In this document: one piece after another, positions 43,759 to 55,662 of the stretch
How positions within the stretch are numbered: position 1 is the first letter of the stretch
Layout of the letters: every line of letters starts with the position of its first letter
Origin: Gliomastix tumulicola
Taxonomy: Eukaryota; Ascomycota; Sordariomycetes; Hypocreales; Bionectriaceae
Length of the DNA: 64,000 bases
Reading direction: 5' to 3'
Assembly (NCBI GenBank): GCA_001599755.1
Contig: BCHX01000011.1
Span: 1-64,000, forward strand
Made by a program: the position numbers and the translations under genes
Notes under the pieces: generated by a model
The model's input: only the letters and a program-made list of their open reading frames with translations
Told to the model about the DNA's origin: nothing
Databases searched by the model: none

Positions 43759-44918
43759 ATGCATCGGCCGACCGAAAACTCACTATACGACATAATGCAC
43801 CAGCATGCCGGCACGTCGCTCTTCGTACGGCCTATCTTCTGGACTGATCAGCACCTGGATCTCTTAAATATCAGGTTTAAGCAACTCCCACCGTGCGATA
43901 CGCCGGTGCCGATAGCGATGGTTGGCTGGCCGCCATCCCAAGGTCACCTTCAACCGTCCCCCGCAATCCGGACTCTGAGCGATTCTCTCAGCCAGCTCCT
44001 CGCGCCTCCATCCTCGCAGTCCGTGCACAACTCGATATCTGTCAAGGCCATCATGTCACAGCTCTGGCTAGGCTAGACGCGTTTCGGAGCTCTCGTATGC
44101 TACCGGAGCTGGACCTCCACTTTGGGGCCAAGAAATACGGCGCTGCCGTGCGCGCACCACTGATCTGGGATTTCCCGATGCTGACCCCGACGTCTCCGTA
44201 CACGTTCCACGGCACCCCGACCGAGCCATATCCTACGAGCCTACCAATGATATGCTATATTGGAAAGAGGCACATGGAATCAGTGCGCAAGACCTTCTTC
44301 CAGGCAAGCCCAGGACCCAAAGGCGTCGCCAATCACCCTCTGGCACGTTTATGCAGACTACGCTTGAAGAAGCTGTCCCCAACGAATAGAGACGAAGATC
44401 CCTACCTGGCAGGCATATTCCTCGCCATGGCTCAGCGACATTTCCTTGAGAACGGGAAGACGAACATGAAACTCCGGTTTCAGGATGTCAAGCTCCGAAT
44501 ATTGATGGAAGATGCGGATAAGTCAGCGTTTGTTGTCTATACCGCAACAGTGACGCGAAAGTTTCTGGAACGATTCCATGATCCTTTTAGCACGCCAGGG
44601 AACTCCAACGTGGGCCTGGGGGAGTTGCCCGGGATGATCATTGAGTACACAGACGTGCCGTTCTGGCCTATTCTGGGTCTACGGGAACGGCTCGGCAAGG
44701 CACTGGGGCAGGACATTGTCGGATCGTTTGATCCAAACGTGATGAAGACTTGGGTGGACGATGAGGAGCCTGTGCAGACGGACAAGACAAACAAGCGCAA
44801 GCGTGGTGCTCTTGACGAAGCCGTCAACGTAACTTTGGAACTAGACATGGACGAGGAGACTGTTGTCGACAAGAAGAGATGTCTGATTGGAAGCTTGGCG
44901 TTAAGGTTGGCCGTGTAG
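43759..44918 (+). CDS. Conserved-looking hypothetical, one frame change
   Basis: Two frames join into one protein. The first (from 43759) reads LFVRPIFWTDQHLDLLNIRF. Near 43895-43905 the sense frame shifts by one, and the second continues QLDICQGHHVTALARLDAFR, LPELDLHFGAKKYGAAV, the FHGTPTEPYPTSLPMICYIG block, FLAMAQRHFLE and LGELPGMIIEYTDVPFWPIL, ending ELDMDEETVVDKKR before TAG at 44918. I recall fungal hypothetical proteins with this layout (a repeated globular domain with CYIP/CYIG and AQRHF-like blocks) but cannot name the function. No GT-AG intron fits the frame change cleanly, so either a 1-nt indel or an odd intron is present. The C-terminus has a basic KTNKRKRG stretch, a possible nuclear signal. 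The second frame alone is 341 codons. Confidence 0.5.
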
Positions 44919-45267
44919 TGTCGCTGGCCGACTGGGGCTCGGCGACCAGACTTCGATAGAGCCCGCCTGTCCATCGGGAAGGGCTCCTTCAGGTGCAGGG
45001 ACACGGAGGTTGAGCGGACGATGAGTGAGACAGGATGGGAAGGGTTGTACCTAGGTGTCGCGCTTAGCCGGCTATGTAGGACCTGTGACGTGACTACTCT
45101 TTCGTTCATTTACCTAAGATGGAACGAATACACCAGATTCTCGGAGGCATGTGAGATGTCTCAAGCGCCCTTCATGATATGGGGGATACGCTGAATGGCG
45201 CCGTCTTTGCGCCGATTAGTACATCCTTGTCTGAGCCACGAATAAACCACGATAAAGAAAGCTAGGA
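44919..45267. other. Short gap, no gene seen
   Basis: The 3' flank of the preceding gene. Only minus-strand shadow ORFs. Confidence 0.4.
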
Positions 45268-45576
45268 TTGACTTGCCTAATTGATCACTTGAGCCTAATC
45301 TCTAATTCCTTAGTCGATGGAGCTGAGGGATGGGCTCGTCGCTCATGCGGCCCCGGAAGATACTTGCTGCAGCCTAGGGGGCTCGCATTGACCGCTCTAA
45401 CACATCGGCTACCACCCACCGTTCAACTCAAAGATAAGCTCCTCTGCCTCATTCCTGGAACGGACTCAACAGCCGTGGCCAATACGGGCGACGATAGTGC
45501 AATCCAACGACCGAAGCGGCCCATTGACGCACCAGAATCATGGCGCACCCCTACTAAGACGCGGAAGCCTACGTAA
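45268..45576 (+). pseudogene. C-terminal gene fragment paralogous to 49.2 kb
   Basis: The frame ends KDKLLCLIPGTDS...GDDSAIQRPKRPIDAPESW...TPTKTRKPT. A similar tail occurs just after the F-box gene at about 49200-49350 (DKLLRLI, DDSVLQRQKQPID, TPHTLAKRGKP). The two DNA segments also match, starting at ATAAGCTCCTCYGCCTCAT. It seems to be the leftover 3' end of a duplicated gene on the far side of the transposase. Confidence 0.4.
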
Positions 45577-45731
45577 ATTCCCGGTACATCAGTCATCTGC
45601 TTGAACACGAAGGCCCAGGCAGCATCATGTCTTATATCAAGAACAAGGGTTGGGCGAACAGCCTCTCCGCTGGCGCGTGGCCCGTCGGCGCTCCGTCCAT
45701 GCAACAACGACGCCCGTCTTTGACACTGCCG

Positions 45732-47468
45732 TCAAACGAACTTCCATAATTCGAGGGCACCACGGTAGTTGTGGGCCACGGGAGTGACCGTCACACTCCG
45801 GCTCAGCGGATTCTCTCGTCTCGCCATGGCTAGCACAGCCTCCGTATCCCTCAAAGACAGCTTCGCGTTCGGGCCGCCATCCATTTTGTCTCCGGCATCT
45901 TCATTTTCGCTTCTCCATTTCCGCTTGGCATGCAAGAGAACATTTGCGTTCACATGCTGAATACATATCTGTTGCTGACTACCGGGATACACGCTTTCTA
46001 ATGCTGCCTTCATCTGCTGGTCGTAGTCGGTGATGACAACATTAGGCAGGGGAATTGCATGCCTATCACTCAACTCCCTAACCGCCTCCGCAAGGAATTG
46101 AAACCCTTCGCGTCTATCGTTATCGATCACACCGAACGCGGCGTTGTAAACAGATTTGAGGCAGGTCTGGCCTGTGATCTGGAAGAGCGGTAGTTTGAAG
46201 CGGTTCGTCTTGTATGTGTTGTCAAAACTCATGATTTCCGGGTAGCGCCTCCACATCCGGAGACAGTATGGGAAGGTCCATACGAGACCAACGAGGCGGT
46301 CAGGCTCCGTCGCCGACCATTTGACGATGTACGGGATGCCCTTCTCGTCAAATGAGCGGATCAAGGCAGCTGTCGGACTCGACCCGCCGAGCTTTTCGCG
46401 CCGTAAGAGCCCCCTAGCATTGTAAATATCCCTTTTTGTGTAGTGCGTCCCTGGATGCTTTTCTTCAACGATGCCACGGACATCGCGCGCCCGTATCCCG
46501 ACTCGTCGGCTTGTCGCTTCAATAGTCGACTTGACGGAGCTGGTAAGCCTCCTATGGACCGGATGTGCCGAGAGACTCATAGTACGGTCGTGATTGTGTT
46601 GGCTATGTTGGGGGTCGGTAAACGCCCGTAGAGTCCACATGTAGTCGTTCTGCTCTAGGGCCTCCGCAATGACCTTCCACTTGCAACCACATTTGCGCGA
46701 CCGCCTTTGGCGGAGGCCTGCGCCTCTTGGCATACGAGGCTCGCCGTATCTGTCGCACTGAAACACATATCTTGTCTTCCTAGCTTGGCTGCCAGAGCCG
46801 TTGCGTCGGACAACGCCAAATCCATTTTCCTTCGCAAATGCATTAACGTGGGATTGAAGAGCATCGATCGGCATCGTAGCTGGACCTGGGGTTGGCGGAT
46901 TGGGGATAGGAACCCGGGTAGTTTGACTGGAAGGTTCTGTATCGGATAGGCCTTCTACTTCCTCGTAGTCTTGCTGGCCCGGCGGCGGAAACGGTGGCAC
47001 CGGTAAGACTGACGAGTATGGGTCCGGGGCGGCTATCGCCAGTCGGCGCCGTCTAATGACTGGGCTCTGCCGAGCTAGTTCGAGAGCCAGGAGATTGTTG
47101 GACTTGGCCTGCTCGCGGGCGAGATCTAAGGCGGACTGAAAACGGACCGAGCTTTTCACGCGTGGCTCAGCATCGTCTAAAAGGGCCTGCTCCTGCAAGC
47201 GCTCTCTCTCAAGCCTATCAGGCCCTGGCACCAGAGCTGTGAATAAGCGTCGCGCCCCGCGGCCACGGAAGCAGTCATCTAGAAACATTCGCGACTGCCG
47301 CAATTCCTAATAAGGCTCATCGACTCCGCAATTGCCGTGAGGCTGAGGCAGATTGCTGAAATAGCTCTCTGGCCACGTTGCAAAGAGGTTGTACAGGGCG
47401 TTGTCATCGCCATCGCCGTAGTGAAGCTCGGGGTCCGATGCTTGAGGTGGGAGTGCCATGCTTGTCAT
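45732..47468 (-). mobile_element. Mutator-like (MULE/Hop-type) transposase, damaged
   Basis: DDE transposase of the Mutator-like superfamily. The frame from the ATG at 47468 reads MTSMALPPQ..DEPY, hits TAG at 47307-47309, and continues in the same frame from ELRQSRMFLDDCF to 45732. A change of CAG to TAG explains the stop. N-terminal region: FAR1-like DNA-binding part with RYVFQCDRYGEPRMPR and RRSRKCGCKWKV. Catalytic core: MSFDNTYKTNRFKLPLFQIT (first Asp), PNVVITDYDQQMKAALESVY (second Asp) and QICIQHVNANV. The C-terminus ends abruptly at ALELWKFV, before the region usually carrying the zinc-knuckle/SWIM end and the last acidic residue, so it is also 3'-truncated or interrupted by an unseen intron. 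No clear terminal inverted repeats were found by eye within 300 bp. It is probably immobile itself; trans-activity of relatives elsewhere is possible. Confidence 0.8.
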
Positions 47469-47776
47469 GCCGCTGCTGCCTGGATTCGCGAAAAACGAGC
47501 GGACTGCTGCAGTCCTTGTCCTTTGACTAAGGCTAAAGCTGATTGGAATAATATAGACGGCGACACGGATAATGAACAACCGCATTTTGAGCGATTCATT
47601 TAGATGGCTGGGAGAAGGCATAGGAGGCGACAACCAGCCATCAATTGGAAGGGACAAAACGCGTGGTAGTGGCGATGAAATGTTCGATTACCCGATCTGG
47701 AGGATCAGCCACACGGCCCCCGGAAGACGGCCCCCGTAGTAAAGTGATTCGGCCCGCCTATCAATTGCCATAATTA

Positions 47777-49129
47777 ATGGGGTCTAATGTTTATTTTCCG
47801 TACTGGATGTTATTTATAGCCCGGCTTTTCCTTCCTTGGCTGGAGTCCTTCAAACTATGTAAGGAGGAGTCTTTCCCCCAGCTCCGATCCCCCAAACCAC
47901 AGCATGCCATGGCTTTGCATTCCCTTCCTGCCGAAATTATCTGGCATATCTCTCTGCCCCTCGGGCGTGCTGATCTCTTTTCCTTGGCCTTGAGCAGCAA
48001 ATTATTCTTCGCTACATTTCAAAAGAGTCTTTACCATACGGTCATCCTCAGGGAGGATGATATTTCCGGCCAAAGCATTCTTGCCATTGCAGACTCTTGC
48101 CGCGCAAGTCTAGTCTCCACAATTCAGTACTCACCAGCGGACCCAAAACCGTCACCGACATCCGAAGCACCATACAAACTCAGTAAAGCTTCGAAAAAAC
48201 TTCTCGCCAGTTTAAGCTGCTTCACCAAGCTTCGGCAATTTGTTTTCGACGTCGAATGGGACGTGAAAAAGTGGCCGGCCCCCCTGGAGACCTATTGGCC
48301 TTGTTACTGGCCTGGCTTACTGTCCGCCAGTTTCTCGGCCCTTGCACAGAGTCGGGGAGCGTTCTCGGATCTACACGTTAAGGGCTTACCCCCATATAAC
48401 GCTGAGGTTCCATACCGTTTTCTCCGAGAGTGAAACTGTCAAGAGCTCCTCAGGGGGCTGAAGTGTCTGGAAATTACTTGCCTGGGGGCCACCTTTGAGG
48501 ATAAACCCACACCATATGGCTTGTCTGCGACAAATATACACCAGAAATTCATCAGCGGACTGGGGCCTATGTTTCTTAATCAGTTGCTCACTGTTGAGCA
48601 TCTTGGACTCATAGGTCGCCCGGATGGGCATCTCACAGCCACAAATATGCTCCCCAGTCTGTCTTTGGATGAGGTGTGTATGATGCCTAATCTCAAGTCA
48701 TTGAGGATCGACTGTGCCATACTCGATGAACCTTTTACGCGCTTCGTTATCAGACAGCTACCCGGACTGCACAAAGTCCATATGAGGCGTTGTATAAACG
48801 ACGACTGGATACGATTATTCGAAGGGATAATTGCTGCGAAGCCACGGCAGCTGACCAACTTTACGGTCGAACACTTTCCAGCCCTCCGCAGGGGGCTCTA
48901 CCCGACCGAAGAAGAATGGAAAAGGGCCGAGAAGGAGCTAGAGGAACACCTCGGGCCAAACGGGGTGATGAAGAGGCGGATGCTCGCCTTCGTTTATTTC
49001 CATATGGATACTTCGCGCCTGATGGAGTCATGCGTTGCCCGTCTCGTTGCGCAGAGGAGGAGGAGGATCCTGACGATGTCGACGATGAACGTGAGGCTAT
49101 TACACGATGGAAGCAGCCGAAGCAAATGA
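47777..49129 (+). pseudogene. F-box protein gene with one internal stop
   Basis: The likely start is ATG 47909 (MALHSLPAEIIWHISLPLG), which gives an N-terminal F-box: LPAEIIWHIS, FSLALSSKLFFATF and LYHTVIL. F-box proteins recruit targets to SCF ubiquitin ligases. The body has leucine-rich, LRR-like segments (SCFTKLRQFVFDVEWDV, LLTVEHLGLIGRPDGHL, MPNLKSLRIDCAILDEPF). A TGA at 48431-48433 follows VPYRFLRE, and the same frame continues NCQELLRGLKCLEITCLGA to 49129, so one substitution (TGG or CGA to TGA) cuts the gene. Near the 3' end a second frame (YGYFAPDGVMRCPSRCAEEE...DDVDDEREAI) looks more protein-like than the first, hinting at a small frameshift around 48975-49010. Stop-codon readthrough is a less likely alternative. 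The gene lies head-to-head with the MULE. Confidence 0.65.
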
Positions 49130-49194
49130 TGAGCGAGAATAGAGAAGAAGGAGACGACTTGGAGGGCATAGGTAGTGATAGGGAAGGTTCAAAC

Positions 49195-49400
49195 ACAGGA
49201 TAAGCTCCTCCGCCTCATATTTGCAGCGGACCGGCAGTCGTCTCTAGGGAGCTTGACGATAGTGTGCTTCAACGACAGAAGCAGCCAATTGATGGGCTAG
49301 ATTCAACACCGCATACGCTAGCTAAGAGGGGGAAACCTAGGAGGGACCTAGCCGCTCTGAATCCGGTGTATCGAGGATTGATATCCTGTAGGTAGACATA
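49195..49400 (+). repeat. Segment duplicated at 45.4 kb
   Basis: Related in DNA and protein to 45430-45580 (ATAAGCTCCTC, DKLLxLI, DDSxxQR, PID, TPxTxxK). It directly follows the F-box gene, so it may be that gene's original tail after a frameshift. It brackets the MULE on the other side. Confidence 0.45.
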
Positions 49401-51359
49401 GCGACACCGAAGAGCGACCTTGAGCCATCCATCTCAGGTTCTGGTGATCAAGTGGCCCTTACGGCAGACGAAGAAGTGGAGAATGGTGCTTGGTGAGGAC
49501 CACCACTCGACCGTAGAGCTCCATCTGCTCGACTTGCTGCCCCTACATCGCTCATAATCACCCGGCCTCACCTCGTGTCCTAGCTTGAGGCCGCCTAGCG
49601 GCCGTGGAAACGATGTATCTTTTCTTGAAAGCGTCATCACGAGGGGACGGATCGAGAAGTCGCTGAGGCGCGAGCGTTTGGAGTCGGATGCATGCGCGTT
49701 CTATAGTAGTGGTTTACTTCAGGTTCCTTCCCTTCAGCCAGCGCGATATTCTGCAATGTCCCCTATCTTGAGTCATTTGGAGCCTGTAAGGCGGCAGGGC
49801 GGAGACTACGAGAGGCTGGATAGACCTAGTGCGGCTCTGTTGCGGGGCCTACTAGTGGGTGATGCTGGCCTGCTAGGTGCTGTGCCCAATCCCCTCAGTC
49901 CCTGGACTGGTCCCTTTAGTCCCTGGGTCGGTCCCCAAGTCCCTGAGCTCCCTAGGCGTCCCCAAGATTGCTTTCCTCGGGCATGAACACCTGGTGATTG
50001 GCTCTTCGGAGTGTCATGTGCTGTCAGCGTCGTAATAAAGGCATTCCGAACGTCGCCCGAGGCAGTCCGCTGGACTGACTGACCCGCGGGGTTCTTATAT
50101 CATCATGCGGCGGACCGCCCGACTTAACCAGGCGTTCTCACTCACAAGCAATTGTTCGCCGTCTAGAAGTCCAGGCCCGGCAATATACACACATGATGAG
50201 TGACGGCCACGGTCGGAGCAATTGGTCCGTAACGCATCAGGTATGCCCCTCTGTGTGAGAGAAGAAAGCCCATCGTTCAGCCAAATTGTGTGCAGTGCAT
50301 ACACCCTATATCAGCCGTACTTACGCATGCGATAGAGCGAAATGTTGGATCGATGGCTCAACAGTACGCCTATAACGGAACCCTGGACCGGCCTTAGACG
50401 TCTGTATCAAGCTACAAACGACCAAAATGCGACGGAACAACCACTCACAGCCAGCACTATCAACCCAACTCGGAGGCCCCTTTGTGACAATATTCGTCTG
50501 CCGGCAGAGCGATTATAGCGACTAGCCGATAGAGGATAATAACAAGTGCCAGAGCCACGGCATCCAATCCATTATTATCAGCTCATCACAAGCTGGGATG
50601 TCGTTCTTGGGGGGTGGGGGCAGACTGGCTCTGGGCTGGCACTGATCGAGTCGACGTCACAGAGAGTCTAACTCACATCAAAATTCTGTCAGTCTGACAT
50701 TAGAGTCGGAGGTGTCATTGATACTCAGGAACAAAGCCTTCCCATGCGCCGTTAGTAGATAGCTCGATAGTCTTCAGCAACCAATCGCAGGTATAATTGT
50801 TTCAGAGAATTAGATGATGCGGCCATTCTTTAGCCAAGAAGATGTCCAACCTGTTGAGTATCCTGACTACCTTGACCGGATCGTCCGCATTAGACAACTT
50901 AACCATACTCCACACTCTCAGGCCACTGTTTTAAGTCTAAGAAGTGAGCATATCAGATCTCTATAGAGATGGAGGGGGCATACCACGCGAGAGTTACAGC
51001 TATCACGTAGTCCGGACAAAGCTCTGACGCTATCAGCTTCGGGCCAGCGGTAATCACTTACTGTGCCGTTATAGTGGCGGGAACACGACTGAGAAGGGCT
51101 CAGACCGGTCTCTATTATTGCGTGCCACTTGCTCAACTGAAAAGGATAAATACTCAACAATGCCGTCAAGACGTCATAACAATACAGACAAGTAACGGTG
51201 TAGCTCGAGGGGGAGAAAGAGAGATTCCCCGGCATCTAGATTAAGTGTACTAATGGCGATCGCATGATTTATCTAAAAAAGAAACGTGGTAATAGAAGCC
51301 TTGCCGCACACACGCGTATTTACTTAGTCATCTTCCGCCACATATAAGTTAAATACGAG
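49401..51359. other. Gene-poor stretch
   Basis: About 2 kb without a supported gene. At 49880-49965 a short CAGTCCCTGG/GGTCCCTTTAG-like word recurs several times (simple tandem-like sequence). The plus ORF at 49585-49986 translates this repeat and is not credible as a gene. Confidence 0.4.
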
Positions 51360-51935
51360 CTAGGATGGTGTGACAAGAGCGTCGTGTAAGGAGATGTATA
51401 GATGGTGCCCCAGAGCTAATAGACATATACGAGTTGGATCGCGACAGAGAGTGTAGAGGGCTCTAAATGGCGTTCGCGGGACGAGGCGTAGGGGAGCCGC
51501 GGGAGCTAAGCTCGTTCCTGCGGATGACCGGGTCGGTTTTCCCTTGCAGACCCAGGGGGGCATTCTTGCCCGGAGGTGGGCTTGCTGCACGGCGTTCCTG
51601 TCCTACGGTATGTGCCACGGGAGCGTGTCGACCAGACAGCTGCAGTCTCCTGAGCTCTTGTGTCTTATCCATGTCTATATCTTCTGCGTAGCCGCAGTCA
51701 TAGCTGCCCTGCGCCGAAGAGGCATCGTCGCTGTTCGTTCGGCTTCTTGGAGAACGATCGGAGTTAAAGGGATCGAGGGTTGATCGGTAGTCCATACCAC
51801 CGTGCTGCTGGAACGGAGCAGATCCAGGAGACATGAAAGCGGAGAGTCGAGTGTTCGAGGGTGGAAGGGAAGCTGCGCCGGGTGGCCCGAAAGAGGGGAG
51901 TCGTAATAGGGCTTCGGGAGCAGTTCATTGACCAA
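51360..51935 (-). pseudogene. Fragment resembling a C2H2-regulator tail (tentative)
   Basis: The frame at 51834-51463 reads DPFNSDRSPRSRTNSDDASS, GSYDCGYAEDIDMDKTQELR, RAASPPPGKNAPL, then SRGSPTPRP. I recall a similar low-complexity order (Ser/Asp/Tyr, then a short RRL-like block, then ASPP, then SRGSPTPR) in the N-terminal part of some fungal C2H2 zinc-finger proteins. No zinc finger is visible in the window downstream. Overlapping frames continue a little to 51360 and 51935. Treat as a possible remnant. Confidence 0.25.
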
Positions 51936-53100
51936 GGCCGTCAGGAGCGAGATTAGTTTGGACTGTTTGAAGAACTTGGTAGGCTCGAGCTTCTACTTCA
52001 GAGAAGCCCCGTGACCGTCGTCAGGTGACTAGAACTAGAAGCTGTTATGGTGTAGCCCGAAGGCTCTGGAGGAAGAGAGGCCTAGATGAGTTACTTAGAG
52101 TATAGGGGAGGGGCTTGCAACACCGAGCCACGCCAATTGGACTTGGTGTATAGCTCAGAAAGCGAGGACGAGGTCGTACCTCGGCTCGGAGGACCAACTC
52201 TCATCGTCCCTAGCAGGATGTCATAGGTCTTTCCTGCAGAACCTATCACTATCTTTGACACTGACGTAGCCGCTTCCGGAGCCGCTTCTGAAGTACGAGA
52301 GACTGGGTTGGAAGTCGTGTCTGCATAAGGCGACGGGGTGATTAGGGGCCATGTTGTTGCCGCGAGGCGGCCGCAAGGGAGGAAGGACATCTGTTTGTGT
52401 GTTGATGCTGGAGATACGCAGCGCTGGACTGGCACCGTAAGGGCTGTCGTGATGTGATGATGGTTGATCCTGGTCGATGAGGTGATGAGGAACTCATACT
52501 CAAGGGGTGGAGCCCGGTTCCGTTGGTGAGCGTATGTCAAAGCCAAGGAGACTAACCTACCTTACCTACCTTAGGTAATGGAGATCCATTTGAGGGGCGG
52601 TCCACGGGATGCTCTTGTGGGGCACGTGCACCTGGTTACTGGAGGTGGCGGGGAGTCCGCATGGCAGGATTGAGCTAGTAAAAGAGCAAGAGCTGACGCC
52701 AGTCTTGCGAGCCGAGACACCCCTCTTCGCAAGTCTCTCTACTACCCGCAAGCATCTTGACAGCGACTATCTTGACTACACGTAGCGAAAAGGCTGTCTA
52801 CTTTACGCGCCGGCCGGTTAGTCACAAGGAAACGAAGCCTCCAATACGAAACACCACACCCTGACATTTCTGGGTGTAGCTGCGAAGAGTGCTCCGACAT
52901 GACCGCGGTCGGGGCGGTACTGAGTAGCATGAGGCCCGGAGATAGCCGGGCGTATTTCACTGACTGACCAGACGTGCGCAGATGAGCGCCGAGCATGAGC
53001 TTATTACAAGTATGGTATTACGCTAAGACAGCTAGCACCACCCCGCGCAATCCGGTGTAGATAATTAGGTGCGCTCTTAGAAACCCTTTGCAAAGCCGGC
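51936..53100. other. No supported gene
   Basis: The minus reading 52546-52091 is Ser/Thr-rich with no motif and could be part of the fragment to its left. Otherwise nothing is recognised. Confidence 0.3.
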
Positions 53101-54709
53101 TCACCTCGCTCCTCGGCTCAAAGTAGGAGGTTCAGCCAGAGCCTCTGCATCAGCAGGTGCCGAAGACGGAACCGGCAGAATTCTGCTGTCAGTCATTACA
53201 CATTCCAGGCCACAAGCCAAATTTGACGGTGCCTTGCTTCGTTTGCCTATATCGAATGATCTTTCATCCTGAGGATCACTCTCAACTAGGTACGGCTTAC
53301 CGCTATCATCGCCTCGATGCCCGCTGATGCCAAACACATCCTTCCATGGCATCTCCGACAAAGGCGTGTTCCACGTACGTTGGCAAGCTCGGGCCAGCAT
53401 TGAGACATCACCTTCTTGACGAAAGGCGACCCAGATGGGATTCGCCTTTGGAAGGCTTTCCCACAGTTTGTCCCAGGTCTCGTTGAGAGAGCTGACCTGA
53501 TGACAGAGCTTGCTCAACAACGCTTGGTTCGCGCGGGGGGCCCAGTAGAGCGCCACCAGCGTAAAACAACAGATAAGCACTTTCCAGAAGGTCTGGACGA
53601 CCGCGCGTAGCTGCAACAAGGCAATGTACTTGTCTTGTTTCTCGGTGGTCGCCGGCCGTTCGGATTCCCTACAGCATATCAGCTTCAGCATACGCGGCAG
53701 CGTAAGGAGGGCAATGACCTCACCGTAAGTTGTTTGACTCATCATTGCGCAGACTATCGTGAGGGATATTCTGTTTGTTGGCCGTCGGGCCTGTATCTTC
53801 CTGTACCAACATCATGCCAAGAGCATGAGGAGTCATGGATCTAGCTGCGGCCTTCCAGTCGTCATATCTCTTCGCCTTCCAAGCTGTCTCAACTTGGTCG
53901 GAACACCCTCGCCTGGAAAGCTTAGTATTTTGAGGACAATGGAAGACAAGGGCTGAATCGTACAGCTCGCTTTCTCTTTCCTTCCTTCCGTCGCTTGTTC
54001 GTCTGGCAATTGGCGAGTATAGTGCCTTTGACAAGAAACCGTAACCTCCAAAGAAAAGGAAGCTACTGGCCCAGGCCCAAGGCGATGGCCAGCCAGATCG
54101 CGCCAGAGTGAGTCCAGTGGTGATGAAAGCAGACGTAATCTTGAGGACGGACTTCAGCGGTGCCATGAAGGCGCCAATCTTTCGGACGGACTGAATATCG
54201 CAACCGTCGGAGGCGCTCACCACAGAGTGCTCCACATTGTCCATCACAGGTTGCAAAAGGACAAGCATAATGCCGTGGATGCAGTCAAGCACAAGGAGTA
54301 TCCTCGTCTGTGTGTCGGGGTTTCGCACAGGGACGAGTGGTCCGGCCAGGCAAGACAGGCAAAGAAAGAGATAAATAAGGTAGGGGATCATGAAGCATTG
54401 ACTGGTTCGTCGGGGCGCCAAACTGGAAGGGAGCAATGGTGTTCTCTCTGTCGATTGACCCGCCACACCGGTGTCGCCCGGGCTTTCAATATCGATCTGA
54501 GCACGGCGCTTGACGCCCCAGAGCGCGCTCCAACAATCTGAAGAGAACATGCTAGCACACTTAGAGGACCACCAGAATGTGAAGGCGACGACTGTCTGCC
54601 TGCAAGGCGGGCAAGTTAGGAGCCACTCGTATGATATACGAGCCGGTGCCTGACCAACTTGCGCAAGATATCCTTCGACGGTGGGGTCACGCCAGAGGCA
54701 TCCATCCAC
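53101..54709 (-). CDS. Multi-pass membrane protein, unknown family
   Basis: Two overlapping frames look like one spliced gene. The first (54709-about 53790) contains four hydrophobic segments: FMIPYLIYLFLCLSCLAGPL, ILLVLDCIHGIMLVLLQPVM, VLKITSAFITTGLTLA and WAWASSFLFFGGYGFLSKAL, then a soluble part ending ARSMTPHALGMM. The second frame continues ISLTIVCAMMSQTTYGEVIA (hydrophobic), a basic linker, AVVQTFWKVLICCFTLVALY (hydrophobic) and a soluble tail ending PPTLSRGAR at 53101. A short phase-2 intron with a GTTGGT donor (about 40 nt) and ACAG acceptor would join them, but it is small for fungi. Six predicted membrane helices suggest an integral membrane protein. I do not recognise a transporter signature. 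The start shown gives residues MDGCLWRDP. Confidence 0.45.
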
Positions 54710-55662
54710 AGTGTTGCATATTCATGTGAAGAAGAGGTTACGGAGCAGCCACCCCTGGGAATGCCATGCTGGCACGGGTGTTCCACTGGCAGACCCAGAA
54801 GCACCTTCCTTGTTGGCGAATCACTGCCCGTCGAATCATCCACTAGTCCGGTCCCTCGCTACTATCTTTGGATTTTCCACACCGCCTCTTCCGAGCCGAG
54901 AAACCCATGAACCGGAGACATGGCAAAAGGAAAGTTTGGGTTTTGGGACCACATATGCAATGCAACCACTCTGCATTGAATAGGTTGCGGCGCTAGGATG
55001 CTCTGGTATACAGACCAGGCGAACAGGATTTGACTTTACGACGCCTATCACCATCCTCTAGTCAGGACAACAGGATGCCCTCAAGTGAGAAAGAGCGTAG
55101 AAAAGCAGGCCTAAATAGTTAGAAATAAACAAATGCTACCTGAGGAGATGCTCAAAGGCAGAGAATCCCGGCTACCAGCTCCCCATTTTCCATCACAATC
55201 CAACTCATCAACGTAGCCATTCGGGGTGCAACCGGAACGGTGGAGTTGGCAAGAGCAGTCGTTGCTACAGCCAGGCGCCTTGATGCATCTGACTCCAGGG
55301 CGGCTGGTTAGACTACAGTAGCCTTAAGTCTATTGAGATACTGTTTCTTAGCAGTTTGATACAAAGGTTAACATCTCTCATCTTTGATTAAGATAAATGG
55401 AAGACTTGCCTTGCCAAATCTCTCCCCACAAAGGTGGTGTTCAAAGAGCAACGTCCATGATTTTTTTCGTGCCTGTTGCGATCTGAGGCCTAATAGTTTT
55501 ATATGAATGAGACTAGGTCCTCAAGATTGATGGTAGGCTTGCCTAGCTAAAGGACTTCTCACAGTGCCGACTATACCATTTCGTGAGCCACGATAGCTTC
55601 ATCAGGAATCTTGGAAGAGACCTGCACTTTCCGACGACCTAACAGCCCCCCCGGGCTCGTCA
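54710..55662. other. No supported gene
   Basis: Short ORFs without motifs between two minus-strand genes. Confidence 0.35.
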
